DNA from: JAILLW01 sp045629045
GTDB taxonomy: Bacteria > Bacillota > Clostridia > Lachnospirales > Lachnospiraceae
Length of the DNA stretch: 64,000 nt
Assembly (NCBI GenBank): GCA_045629045.1
Contig: JAZQQM010000036.1
Coordinates: 62,001-126,000, forward strand
Direction of reading: 5' to 3'
Made by a program: the position numbers and the translations under genes. Positions 9,199-17,991 of this stretch are shown in pieces (the stretch's first letter is position 1; each line of letters begins with the position of its first letter). The notes under the pieces were generated by a model. It had not been told where the DNA came from. It saw only the letters and a program-made list of their open reading frames with translations, and ran no database searches.

Positions 9199-9873
9199 TT
9201 AATGATTTACAAGATTAAAGTACGTTATTCCCACGAAATCACCTGCGTCGTTTCCTGCAAGTAACATTCCCAAAAGCCTGCCCTTTGAATCAAATATCGG
9301 GCTTCCGCTCATACCCTCCGTCACCTTGTCGGAAATTCCGTGTAACATATGCTTATCAAAAGCATATACATATTCGTTCATAGATGTTATTTTGCCATTA
9401 ACAAATAATATTATACCATTTTTTTGAAACAAATCATACATTATACATTTATCCGTGTAATCATTGGATAAATAGGATGGTTCATCTACAAACGCATCTG
9501 TTGTTATGTCAACCTCTTTAATACTATTCAAAGTCTTATTATCTATATTAGATACAGGTACACTTAAAATACCTATATCATCATTGTCGTCAAGACTGCA
9601 CATAAGAGCATGAGCACTGCTGCCATTTGCAAATTCCACATATGAATTCTTATCATACCCTTCAAGCACATGTGCTGCCGTGGCAATAAGCACCTCATCC
9701 TCACTAATGCCGTATACCATACCCGAGCCGTATCCTTCGCCGGTATATATTCGGACACAGGCATTAACATTATTATCCGGAACAAAAAACAAAGCCCAAC
9801 CAAGTATTATAATCGCTGCCGAAGCAGCAATTACAAATACTATAAATTTGGCTTTGTTAATATTAATAATCAT
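9199..9873 (-). CDS. Membrane-anchored trypsin-like serine protease
   Basis: 224 residues. A single N-terminal hydrophobic segment (about residues 8-30) anchors an extracytoplasmic domain of the HtrA/S1 type. The catalytic triad is recognisable: His in 'LIATAAHVLEG' (near 66), Asp in 'DDNDDIGILSV' (near 99) and Ser in 'TEGMSGSPIFDSKGR' (near 187). No PDZ domain follows, so it is shorter than HtrA. The ATG starts only 13 bases beyond the 3' end of rnpB and I see no convincing SD before it, so translation may be weak or the start may be misplaced. Confidence 0.82.
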   Translation of the reverse strand: MIININKAKFIVFVIAASAAIIILGWALFFVPDNNVNACVRIYTGEGYGSGMVYGISEDEVLIATAAHVLEGYDKNSYVEFANGSSAHALMCSLDDNDDIGILSVPVSNIDNKTLNSIKEVDITTDAFVDEPSYLSNDYTDKCIMYDLFQKNGIILFVNGKITSMNEYVYAFDKHMLHGISDKVTEGMSGSPIFDSKGRLLGMLLAGNDAGDFVGITYFNLVNH

Positions 9874-9886
9874 AATTCGTATTGAT

Positions 9887-10247
9887 GAGTGGAACGATAA
9901 GCCGGGTTCTGTCTAGAGTGATCATCTATCTAGTACTATCGTCGCCAATAGTATCAAGCATCCTACCTGAAAGCTAAGCGGGCCGCCTCAACGCTTTACG
10001 CTTGGATTTGCTTCGAATGGAGTTTACATATGCCGTACCTGTTACCAGGGACGCGGTGGTCTCTTACACCGCCTTTTCACCCTTACCCAATTACCTGTCC
10101 GAAGACAGACATGTTTCCATGTATCGGGCGGTTATTTTCTGTTGCACTTGTCCTGGAGTCACCTCCGCCAGACGTTATCTGGCATTCTGCCCTATGAAGC
10201 CCGGACTTTCCTCTCGCGCTATGCGCCAGCGATCACTTGTTCCACTC
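9887..10247 (-). ncRNA. rnpB: RNase P RNA (class A)
   Basis: The catalytic RNA of RNase P, which matures the 5' ends of tRNAs. On the minus strand its 5' end begins GAGTGGAAC and its 3' end closes with GTTCCACTC, a perfect 9-bp P1 helix that defines the limits. Conserved blocks are visible: 'GAGAGGAAAGTCCGGGC' near the 5' end (CR I) and 'ACAGAACCCGGCTTAT' near the 3' end (CR V), with the J11/12-type 'CAACAGAAA' stretch between. The length is about 361 bases. The 5' end lies about 25 bases after the ppdK stop; a possible -10 (TAAAAT) is present, but I see no good -35. Confidence 0.96.
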
Positions 10248-10272
10248 AATAAATTTTAAGGAATAACTGTAA

Positions 10273-13122
10273 TTAGTTATTCTTAAGTTCGTTAAATGTC
10301 TTTTTTGCCTCTTCAAATCCTGCCTTGGCACCTGCAGCAGAAGCTTTGGCTACACCTGCGCCTGTCTTTGCTACATCCTTGGCAAAATCCTTAGCCGCAT
10401 CAATTGCAACATCTGCCACCTTGCCGACAGCAACCTTTGCATCCTTTAATGCATCCGTAGCTGCCTTGCTGCGTGCCTCTTTAGCTGAATTCTTCTCGGC
10501 AATTGCAGCCTGTGCTGCTGCAAGACGAGCTATAGGAACTCTGAACGGCGAGCAGGATACATAATCAAGGCCAATCTTATGGCAATACTCAACGGAAGCA
10601 GGATCGCCGCCGTGTTCACCGCAAATACCGATATGGAGATTGGGGTTAACAGGCTTGCCAAGATTGATAGCCATTTCCATAAGCTTGCCTACACCGTTCT
10701 GGTCAAGTTTTGCAAAAGGATCATTCTCAAAAATCTTATTGTCATAGTAAGCATTTAAGAACTTACCTGCATCATCTCTTGAAAAACCGAATGTCATCTG
10801 TGTCAAATCATTGGTACCGAAGCAGAAGAAATCAGCTTCCTTTGCAATCTCATCAGCTGTAAGTGCAGCTCTTGGAATTTCAATCATGGTACCGACTTCA
10901 TAACATAATTCAACCCCTGCATTTGCAATTTCATCTTCGGCTGTATTAACAACAAGCTTCTTAATCATTGCAAGTTCCTTCGTCTCACAAATAAGAGGAA
11001 TCATAATTTCAGGCTTTACAGACCAGTCGGAATGCTTCTTCTGAACGTTAATTGCAGCTCTTATTACTGCCTTAGTCTGCATAACTGCGATTTCCGGATA
11101 AGTAACCGCAAGACGGCAGCCTCTATGACCCATCATAGGATTGAATTCATGAAGTGAATCAATCATAGTCTTTATTTCTTCAACAGATTTGTTCTTAGCA
11201 TCCGCAAGCTTCTTAATATCGGCTTCTTCCGTAGGCACGAACTCATGAAGCGGAGGATCGAGGAATCTAATTGTAACCGGGCATCCTTCCAAAGCTTCGT
11301 ATAACTGTTCAAAATCGCTCTGCTGATAAGGAAGAATCTTATTTAAAGCTTCTTCTCTTTCTTCGGCTGTATCCGAGCAAATCATTTCTCTGAATGCTGC
11401 AATTCTGTCAGCTTCAAAGAACATATGCTCTGTACGGCAAAGACCGATACCCTCTGCGCCCAGCTCTCTTGCTTTCTTAGCGTCCGCAGGAGTATCTGCA
11501 TTGGTTCTGACCTTTAATACTCTGTATTTGTCGGCCCAAGCCATTACTCGACCGAACTCACCTGCTATCTTGGCATCTACGGTAGGAATAATTCCCGCAT
11601 AAATGTTACCTGTAGTTCCGTCAATACTGATTTCGGAACCTTCCGTAAATGTAGTACCTGCCAATGTAAACTTCTTGTTTTCTTCGTCCATGGCAATATC
11701 GCCGCAACCTGAAACACAACATGTTCCCATACCACGTGCAACTACTGCCGCATGAGAGGTCATACCGCCTCTTACTGTCAAAATACCCTGAGCCACCTTC
11801 ATACCTGTAATGTCTTCGGGAGAAGTTTCAAGTCTTACAAGAACTACCTTTTCGCCCTTAGCTGCCCAAGTTTCGGCATCCTCTGCGGTAAATACAACCT
11901 TACCGCAGGCAGCACCCGGAGAAGCACCAAGTCCTTTACCCAACGGTGTTGCGTTCTTAATAGCATCCATGTCGAACTGAGGATGAAGTAATGTATCAAG
12001 GTTACGGGGATCAATCATAGCTACAGCTTCAGCTTCGCTCTTATGTCCTTCGTCTACCAAGTCACATGCTATCTTTAATGCTGCCGGAGCAGTTCTCTTA
12101 CCGTTACGGCACTGGAGCATGTATAATTTTTCGTTTTCAACGGTAAACTCCATATCCTGCATATCATGATAATGATTCTCAAGAATTTCGCATACCTTAA
12201 TGAATTCCGAATAAGCCTGAGGGAATTCCTGCTCCATCTGAGCAATCGGCATAGGTGTACGAACACCTGCAACCACATCTTCACCCTGAGCATTCTTTAA
12301 GAACTCACCCATAAGCTTTTTTTCGCCCGTAGCAGGGTCACGTGTGAATGCAACACCTGTACCTGACTTATCGTTTAAGTTACCGAATACCATAGGCATA
12401 ATGTTAACTGCGGTACCCCATGAATAAGGGATATCATTGTCTCTTCTGTATACGTTGGCACGAGGATTGTCCCATGACTTAAATACAGCTTCGATAGCAA
12501 GCTTAAGCTGTACAACAGGGTCTGAAGGGAAGTCCTCTCCAAGCTGATTCTTATACTCAGCCTTGAACTGTTCCGCCAAAGTCTTTAAATCTTCCGCAGA
12601 TAAATCCACATCATACTGTACGCCCTTATCGGCCTTCATCTTGTCAATGAGCTGTTCAAAATATTTCTTACCTACTTCCATAACAACATCAGAGAACATC
12701 TGGATGAATCTTCTGTATGAATCGTATACGAATCTTTCGAATTTAGGATCAGGGTTACCTGCTATCATAGCAGCTACCACATCATCATTAAGTCCCAGGT
12801 TCAAAATCGTATCCATCATACCGGGCATTGAAGCTCTGGCACCGGAACGAACAGAAACCAATAAAGGATTCTTTAAGTCACCAAATTTCTTTCCATTAAC
12901 CTCTTCCATCATGGCAACACCGTCCATGACCTGAGTCATAATTTCGTCGTTAATTTTGCGGCCATCTTCATAATACTGGGTACATGCCTCGGTAGTAATA
13001 GTAAATCCCTGTGGAACAGGAAGTCCGATATTGGACATTTCTGCTAAGTTGGCACCTTTACCACCTAACAGATTTCGCATGTTGGCATTACCCTCTTTGA
13101 AAGAATAAACCCACTTGTTCAT
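10273..13122 (-). CDS. ppdK: Pyruvate, phosphate dikinase with Ala/Lys-rich C-terminal tail
   Basis: PPDK interconverts pyruvate, ATP and Pi with PEP, AMP and PPi, and in anaerobes often serves PPi-dependent glycolysis. The start chosen is the ATG at 13122 ('MNKWVYSF'), because AAGGAGTG sits 5 bases upstream; an ATG seven codons earlier lacks an SD. The ATP-grasp domain starts with 'LLGGKGANLAEM', the phosphorylated His is in 'GGMTSHAAVVARGMG', and the PEP/pyruvate domain contains 'GLCRTEHMFF' and the C-terminal 'GICGEHGGDP'. The protein is 949 residues against a usual ~875. The last ~70 form a repetitive Ala/Lys/Asp-rich helix-like tail not part of the standard enzyme. Confidence 0.95.
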   Translation of the reverse strand: MNKWVYSFKEGNANMRNLLGGKGANLAEMSNIGLPVPQGFTITTEACTQYYEDGRKINDEIMTQVMDGVAMMEEVNGKKFGDLKNPLLVSVRSGARASMPGMMDTILNLGLNDDVVAAMIAGNPDPKFERFVYDSYRRFIQMFSDVVMEVGKKYFEQLIDKMKADKGVQYDVDLSAEDLKTLAEQFKAEYKNQLGEDFPSDPVVQLKLAIEAVFKSWDNPRANVYRRDNDIPYSWGTAVNIMPMVFGNLNDKSGTGVAFTRDPATGEKKLMGEFLKNAQGEDVVAGVRTPMPIAQMEQEFPQAYSEFIKVCEILENHYHDMQDMEFTVENEKLYMLQCRNGKRTAPAALKIACDLVDEGHKSEAEAVAMIDPRNLDTLLHPQFDMDAIKNATPLGKGLGASPGAACGKVVFTAEDAETWAAKGEKVVLVRLETSPEDITGMKVAQGILTVRGGMTSHAAVVARGMGTCCVSGCGDIAMDEENKKFTLAGTTFTEGSEISIDGTTGNIYAGIIPTVDAKIAGEFGRVMAWADKYRVLKVRTNADTPADAKKARELGAEGIGLCRTEHMFFEADRIAAFREMICSDTAEEREEALNKILPYQQSDFEQLYEALEGCPVTIRFLDPPLHEFVPTEEADIKKLADAKNKSVEEIKTMIDSLHEFNPMMGHRGCRLAVTYPEIAVMQTKAVIRAAINVQKKHSDWSVKPEIMIPLICETKELAMIKKLVVNTAEDEIANAGVELCYEVGTMIEIPRAALTADEIAKEADFFCFGTNDLTQMTFGFSRDDAGKFLNAYYDNKIFENDPFAKLDQNGVGKLMEMAINLGKPVNPNLHIGICGEHGGDPASVEYCHKIGLDYVSCSPFRVPIARLAAAQAAIAEKNSAKEARSKAATDALKDAKVAVGKVADVAIDAAKDFAKDVAKTGAGVAKASAAGAKAGFEEAKKTFNELKNN

Positions 13123-13172
13123 AAAAACACTCCTTTTTCCCATAAATTAATAACGTTAAGACGCTATGAGCC

Positions 13173-13178
13173 ATTATA
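13173..13178 (-). promoter_or_regulatory. Extended -10 of the ppdK promoter
   Basis: The minus strand reads TGTGGTATAAT here, a consensus -10 with an upstream TGG (extended -10). There is no good TTGACA at 17 bases. It lies about 50 bases upstream of the ppdK ATG and faces the ABC-F promoter region. Confidence 0.5.
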
Positions 13179-13224
13179 CCACATCCCAGGTACTTTGGCA
13201 CCATTTTTTATGCTATTTTGTATC

Positions 13225-13308
13225 AATTGTGCTTGTTTTCGGCACAATTTTATGTATAATCATTAAGGATACACTATATATAATGTATATCTTTGGACAA
13301 AGATATAC
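13225..13308 (+). promoter_or_regulatory. Promoter and two palindromes upstream of the ABC-F gene
   Basis: TATAAT at 13255-13260 is preceded by TTGTTT (16-base spacer), and a second TATAAT lies at 13279-13284. A perfect 8-bp inverted repeat (AATTGTGC n9 GCACAATT, 13225-13249) overlaps the -35/spacer. A perfect 11-bp inverted repeat with a 2-base centre (13285-13308, arms GTATATCTTTG / CAAAGATATAC) lies just before the SD. These look like operators; the second could instead be a leader hairpin. Confidence 0.5.
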
Positions 13309-13333
13309 TTCTTATAGCAAGAAAGGATTTACT

Positions 13334-14968
13334 ATGATAAGCGCAAATAACGTAACACTTCGAATCGGAAAAAAGGCCCTTTTCGAGGATGTAAATATTA
13401 AATTCACGGAAGGTAACTGTTATGGAATTATCGGTGCAAACGGTGCCGGAAAGTCAACTTTCCTTAAGATTCTGTCAGGTAATCTCGATACAACAAACGG
13501 CGATATCGCAATAACTCCGGGACAGCGTCTTTCGGTTCTCGAACAGGACCACTTCAAATATGACGAATTCCCCGTAATGGACGTTGTTATCATGGGAAAT
13601 CAAAGACTCTACGACATCATGAAAGAAAAAGATGCCATTTATATGAAGGAAGATTTTTCGGATGAAGACGGCGTTAAAGCCGCAGAGCTTGAGGCCGAAT
13701 TTGCCGAAATGGACGGATGGGAAGCCGAAAGTAACGCAGCAATGCTTCTTAACGGTCTTGGCATCGACACCGACCTTCATTATTCAACTATGAAAGACTT
13801 AAACGGTAACGAAAAGGTTAAGGTTCTTCTTGCAAGAGCCCTTTTCGGTAACCCCGACATTCTTCTTTTGGATGAGCCCACCAACCATCTTGATTTGGAT
13901 GCTATTGCATGGCTCGAAGAATTCCTTATTAACTTCGAAAACACTGTCATCGTTGTAAGCCATGACAGATATTTCCTCAACAAGGTATGTACCCACACCT
14001 GCGATATCGATTACGGTAAGATTCAGCTTTATGCCGGTAACTACGATTTCTGGTACGAATCAAGCCAGCTTCTTATTAAGCAGATGAAGGAAGCCAATAA
14101 GAAAAAAGAAGAAAAAATCAAGGAATTACAAGAATTCATTTCAAGATTCTCTGCCAATGCCTCAAAGTCAAAGCAGGCTACTTCCCGTAAGAGAGCTCTT
14201 GAAAAGATTGAGCTTGACACCATCAAGCCCTCTTCACGTAAATATCCTTACATTGACTTTAGACCCGACAGAGAAATCGGTAATGAAGTTTTAAGCGTCG
14301 AAGGCATCACCAAAACAATTGACGGTGTCAAGGTTCTCGACAACATTACATTCAATGTGGGACATGACGACAAGATAGCCTTTGTGGGCGGCAACGAACT
14401 TGCAAAGACTACTCTTTTCCAAATCCTTGCAGGTGAACTGGAGCCTGATTCAGGTACATACAAGTGGGGTGTTACAACCTCCCAGGCATATTTCCCCAAG
14501 GATTCAAATAAAGAATTTGATAACGATTACACTATTACCGACTGGTTAACAGGATATTCTCCCGTTAAAGATATAACTTATGTAAGAGGGTTCCTGGGTC
14601 GTATGCTTTTTGCCGGTGAAGACGGCGTCAAAAAGGTTAAAGTACTTTCCGGAGGCGAAAAGGTAAGATGTCTTCTTTCAAAGATGATGATTTCAGGGGC
14701 CAACTGTCTCATATTTGACGAGCCTACCAACCACCTTGATATGGAATCGATTTCATCCCTTAACTCCGGAATGATTAAATTCCCCGGCGTTATTCTCTTT
14801 AGTTGCCGTGACCACCAGTGCGTACAAACAACAGCCAATCGTATCATCGAGCTTTTGCCCGACGGTCACATGATTGACAAAATCACAACTTACGACGAAT
14901 ACCTTGAGTCTGATGAAATGGCTCGTAAGAGAACCATTTACACCAAGACCGAAGACGACGAGGATTAA
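13334..14968 (+). CDS. ABC-F family ATPase (YkpA/YbiT-like)
   Basis: 544 residues with two ABC ATPase domains and no membrane segment, the ABC-F layout of ribosome-acting proteins. The ATG at 13334 ('MISANNVTLRIGKK') follows GAAAGGA; the upstream in-frame region is not protein-like. NBD1 has Walker A GANGAGKST and Walker B 'DILLLDEPTNHLD', but its signature reads LNGNEK rather than LSGGE. NBD2 has a good LSGGEK signature and 'DEPTNHLD', but its Walker A reads GGNELAKTT, with Gly before Lys replaced by Ala. A basic coiled linker ('KEANKKKEEKIKELQ') joins them. 'QAYFPKDSN' fits the YkpA group rather than known antibiotic-resistance ABC-Fs. Its stop overlaps the next start (TAATG). Confidence 0.92.
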   Translation: MISANNVTLRIGKKALFEDVNIKFTEGNCYGIIGANGAGKSTFLKILSGNLDTTNGDIAITPGQRLSVLEQDHFKYDEFPVMDVVIMGNQRLYDIMKEKDAIYMKEDFSDEDGVKAAELEAEFAEMDGWEAESNAAMLLNGLGIDTDLHYSTMKDLNGNEKVKVLLARALFGNPDILLLDEPTNHLDLDAIAWLEEFLINFENTVIVVSHDRYFLNKVCTHTCDIDYGKIQLYAGNYDFWYESSQLLIKQMKEANKKKEEKIKELQEFISRFSANASKSKQATSRKRALEKIELDTIKPSSRKYPYIDFRPDREIGNEVLSVEGITKTIDGVKVLDNITFNVGHDDKIAFVGGNELAKTTLFQILAGELEPDSGTYKWGVTTSQAYFPKDSNKEFDNDYTITDWLTGYSPVKDITYVRGFLGRMLFAGEDGVKKVKVLSGGEKVRCLLSKMMISGANCLIFDEPTNHLDMESISSLNSGMIKFPGVILFSCRDHQCVQTTANRIIELLPDGHMIDKITTYDEYLESDEMARKRTIYTKTEDDED

Positions 14969-16665
14969 TGAATTCCATCGATTTGCATACTCACTCAACT
15001 GCATCAGACGGTACCCTCACTCCCACCGAGCTGGTACACTATGCCGCCTCAAAGGGATTAAGTGCCATAGCGCTTACGGATCATGATACTACGGACGGTA
15101 TCGAAGAAGCACTTACTGCTGCCGAAGAGTTATCAAAGGATGGAATTAATATTGAAGTTATTCCCGGTATTGAATTTTCAAGCGAATACCGGGGCAAAGA
15201 TATACATATTGTCGGATTGTACATAAACATCCATAGCGATTATTTTAAACGTCGTATAGAGTTATTTGCCTCAAGTCGTGTTAAGCGAAATGAGGAAATG
15301 GTAAAGCGTTTGAATGCCCACGGGATTCCGGTTACTATGCACGAGCTTGAAGCCCTATATCCAAGTTCTGTCATAACAAGAGCTCACTTTGCCAAATACA
15401 TGTACAACAAGGGCTATGTCAAATCTGTTAAGGAAGCCTTCGACCGATATATCGGCGACCGCTGTCCCTGTTTCGTTCCCAGAGCCAAAATTTCACCAAT
15501 GCGTGCAGTCGAAATAATTCGCCGAAGCGGCGGTATTCCTGTCCTTGCTCATCCTATTCTTTACGGAATGGGCAAAAGCGAACTCGGCAAATTAACCGCA
15601 CGTCTTAAAGATGCAGGTCTTCTCGGAATCGAGGCAATATACTCCACCTATAACAATTCCGACGAACGCGATATTCGTTCATTGGCCAATGAATATAATC
15701 TTCTTATTACCGGCGGTTCTGATTTTCACGGTCAAAACAAGCCTACCATTGATTTGGGAACCGGTATGGGGCATATGTTTGTTCCCGAGGATCTTCTTAT
15801 CCCAATTAAACAAAAAAAAGATGAGTTAAGCGCTTCACCAGTATTTCGTCTTCCCAAAATACTTTTTACAGACCTCGACGGAACGCTGCTTCGTAACGAC
15901 AAATCAATAAGTGAATATACGGCAAATGTATTAAAAGACTGGACAGCTGCCGGTCATTACATTGCTCTTTCATCCGGTCGTGACGTAAACAGTATTTATA
16001 ACGATGTGTACCAAAAACTGGGATTTGATAAACTGGGGAATTGCTTCATCATCGCCTATAACGGCGGACAAATATATGACTGTAAACTAAAAAAGACTAT
16101 ATTCAGAGTCGGAATTCCGCTTACCGACGTTACCTATGTGGAAAATCTTGCCAGAGAATACGGTATTCACATTCAGACCTATAGCGATACGCACATTATC
16201 TGTCACCGACAGGACGATGAACTTGCTTATTACCAAAGAGTTATCAAAACTCCGGTACTGTTTACCGATTCATTTACAGATATTTTGGATATTGACCCCT
16301 GTAAGTGTCTTGCAATAGAATTAAAGGATGTTAATAAACTTCATGCTTTTAAGGAAGCGCTTACACCCTATGCCGATAAACAGGGGCTTTCTTTATGCTA
16401 TTCAAATCCCAATTACCTCGAGATAATACCTGCAGTTTCCGGTAAGGGCTCCGCCGTCAAACCTCTGTGCGACTATATAGGAATTTCCAATATTATTACC
16501 GTAGGTGCAGGGGATGAGCAAAATGATATTTCAAATCTTCAATCCTGTGATGTTGCAATCGCCATGGAAAATGGTATTGATGCCATTAAAGACGCCTCCA
16601 CCACCATTTCGGAGGGGGATAACGAACATGACGGACTTGCCAGATCACTGGTTGATATAATATGA
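14968..16665 (+). CDS. Fusion of PHP phosphoesterase and Cof-type HAD phosphatase
   Basis: 565 residues. The N-terminal ~285 form a PHP domain of the RNase AM/TrpH type with metal motifs 'DLHTHSTASDGTLTP', 'ALTDHDTTDG', 'GIEFSS', 'VLAHPILYG' and 'GGSDFHGQNKP'. From about residue 297 a complete Cof-like HAD hydrolase follows: 'ILFTDLDGTLLRND' (nucleophile Asp), 'ALSSGRDVNSI' and 'TVGAGDEQNDISNL'. Both active sites look intact. The PHP half may act on 3',5'-bisphosphonucleotides or RNA ends and the HAD half on a sugar or nucleotide phosphate, but the substrate pair is unknown. The ATG shares a base with the stop of the ABC-F gene, so translation is coupled. Confidence 0.9.
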   Translation: MNSIDLHTHSTASDGTLTPTELVHYAASKGLSAIALTDHDTTDGIEEALTAAEELSKDGINIEVIPGIEFSSEYRGKDIHIVGLYINIHSDYFKRRIELFASSRVKRNEEMVKRLNAHGIPVTMHELEALYPSSVITRAHFAKYMYNKGYVKSVKEAFDRYIGDRCPCFVPRAKISPMRAVEIIRRSGGIPVLAHPILYGMGKSELGKLTARLKDAGLLGIEAIYSTYNNSDERDIRSLANEYNLLITGGSDFHGQNKPTIDLGTGMGHMFVPEDLLIPIKQKKDELSASPVFRLPKILFTDLDGTLLRNDKSISEYTANVLKDWTAAGHYIALSSGRDVNSIYNDVYQKLGFDKLGNCFIIAYNGGQIYDCKLKKTIFRVGIPLTDVTYVENLAREYGIHIQTYSDTHIICHRQDDELAYYQRVIKTPVLFTDSFTDILDIDPCKCLAIELKDVNKLHAFKEALTPYADKQGLSLCYSNPNYLEIIPAVSGKGSAVKPLCDYIGISNIITVGAGDEQNDISNLQSCDVAIAMENGIDAIKDASTTISEGDNEHDGLARSLVDII

Positions 16666-16748
16666 TACTATTCTTTTTTTAGACAGTACTTTATTAGTTT
16701 GAATTAATGGAATAATTGCGATATTTTAAAATATTTTGATTAAAAGTA

Positions 16749-16823
16749 TTGTATAATACAATAATAATGTTATAATTATATTAGTACCAAGGTACCAATA
16801 TCGGTACTAGAGTACCAGGAACG
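16749..16823 (+). promoter_or_regulatory. Promoter and 20-bp tandem GTAC repeat before the diguanylate cyclase
   Basis: TTGTAT (16749-16754) and TATAAT (16771-16776) are spaced by 16 bases; another TATAAT lies at 16752-16757. Immediately downstream two copies of a 20-base unit, GTAC-N4-GTACCA-N4-CG, occupy 16784-16803 and 16804-16823. GTAC cores start at 16784, 16792, 16804 and 16812. The array sits over the expected transcription start and resembles a two-site operator. Confidence 0.55.
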
Positions 16824-16854
16824 AGGATGTAAAGAAAAAGGTTAGGTGATCAAT

Positions 16855-17991
16855 ATGATTCAGCTTAAACGTTTTACCAAATACGTCAAGGATGTATGGA
16901 ACGGAGATCGTATTCCGTCTCAGGAGAATAAGTTCAAAGCCTTATGCGTGGTTTTGGGCATCATCCATTTATATCTTGCTATCTTCTTTTTTATGACCGA
17001 AATATACATTTTATCTTTATACAATATATGTTCGGCCATCTATTACATATCAAGCGGTACCAAAATCAAACACAACTCGGATTTTTATAAATTATTCGTT
17101 ACTACTTATATCGAAGTAACGGCTTTTGCCGTTCTTTCAACTGTTCTTATCGGCTGGAACTACGGCTTTATGCTTTATGTTATTGTACTTTCACCGGTAT
17201 CATTCTTTATGACCTACGCTTTGCCCGGCCAAAAGCGTTCGCTTTCGACTCCCGCATTATTCTCAATGATTTCGCTGCTTGTATTTATCACAACAAGAAT
17301 CCATTGGGAAACCAGAGGAATAATAATTGCCGGAACTGCCACCGACAAAATGATTACCTTAACATACAACTTAAACTGTATCATTTCTTTCTTTGCGGTA
17401 ATTATTCTTTCGGTATTTTTCTCTCAGGAAATCAGAATACGTGAAAAAGAACTGGAAAAAAGAAATTCCCAGCTTTCGGATATATCTTCGGTCGATCCTT
17501 TGACAGGCTTGTACAATCGTCGTTCCATGGACAAGTTCCTTGACGAGGCTGTTGCTCTTGTCAAAGAAAACGGTCAGTTATTTACGGTTACCATAGGTGA
17601 TATTGATAACTTTAAGATGGTCAACGACATTCACGGCCATAATGTCGGCGATGATGTGCTTATGATGGTAGCAAAGACAATAAAGGAAACTCTTCCCGAA
17701 AAAAGCACCCTTTGCCGTTGGGGCGGTGAAGAATTCCTCATTATGCTTCCTGTTCCGGAAGCTGATGCGATTCCGGTAATCGAATCCGTAAGATATGCTA
17801 TTTCACAGCAGATAGTTCCTGTAGAAAAGAAAGACGGATACCTTAACCTAAGTGTTACAATGACCTTTGGTATGAGCCAGTACATCCATGGTTTTAATAT
17901 TGAAAAGATTATTTCGATAGCAGATGAGAATTTGTACAAAGGAAAATCTAACGGCAAGAACCGTGTAGTATCATCTAAGACTGAGATTTAG
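16855..17991 (+). CDS. Membrane diguanylate cyclase (GGDEF)
   Basis: 378 residues. About six hydrophobic segments occupy residues 25-200, followed by a linker ('REKELEKRNSQLSD') and a GGDEF domain with 'DPLTGLYNRRSMDKF' and the active-site motif 'RWGGEEFLIML'. The catalytic residues look intact, so it should make c-di-GMP from two GTP. The RxxD inhibitory site that normally precedes the motif is absent. The ATG at 16855 is preferred because AGGTG lies 7 bases upstream; a GTG nine bases earlier falls inside that SD. Its 3' end overlaps the convergent gene by 17 bases. A tandem repeat lies in its promoter. Confidence 0.9.
   Translation: MIQLKRFTKYVKDVWNGDRIPSQENKFKALCVVLGIIHLYLAIFFFMTEIYILSLYNICSAIYYISSGTKIKHNSDFYKLFVTTYIEVTAFAVLSTVLIGWNYGFMLYVIVLSPVSFFMTYALPGQKRSLSTPALFSMISLLVFITTRIHWETRGIIIAGTATDKMITLTYNLNCIISFFAVIILSVFFSQEIRIREKELEKRNSQLSDISSVDPLTGLYNRRSMDKFLDEAVALVKENGQLFTVTIGDIDNFKMVNDIHGHNVGDDVLMMVAKTIKETLPEKSTLCRWGGEEFLIMLPVPEADAIPVIESVRYAISQQIVPVEKKDGYLNLSVTMTFGMSQYIHGFNIEKIISIADENLYKGKSNGKNRVVSSKTEI

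Noticed and set aside
10002..10259. 85-codon plus-strand ORF
   Set aside because: It lies wholly within the RNase P RNA on the opposite strand; the conserved RNA structure explains the sequence.
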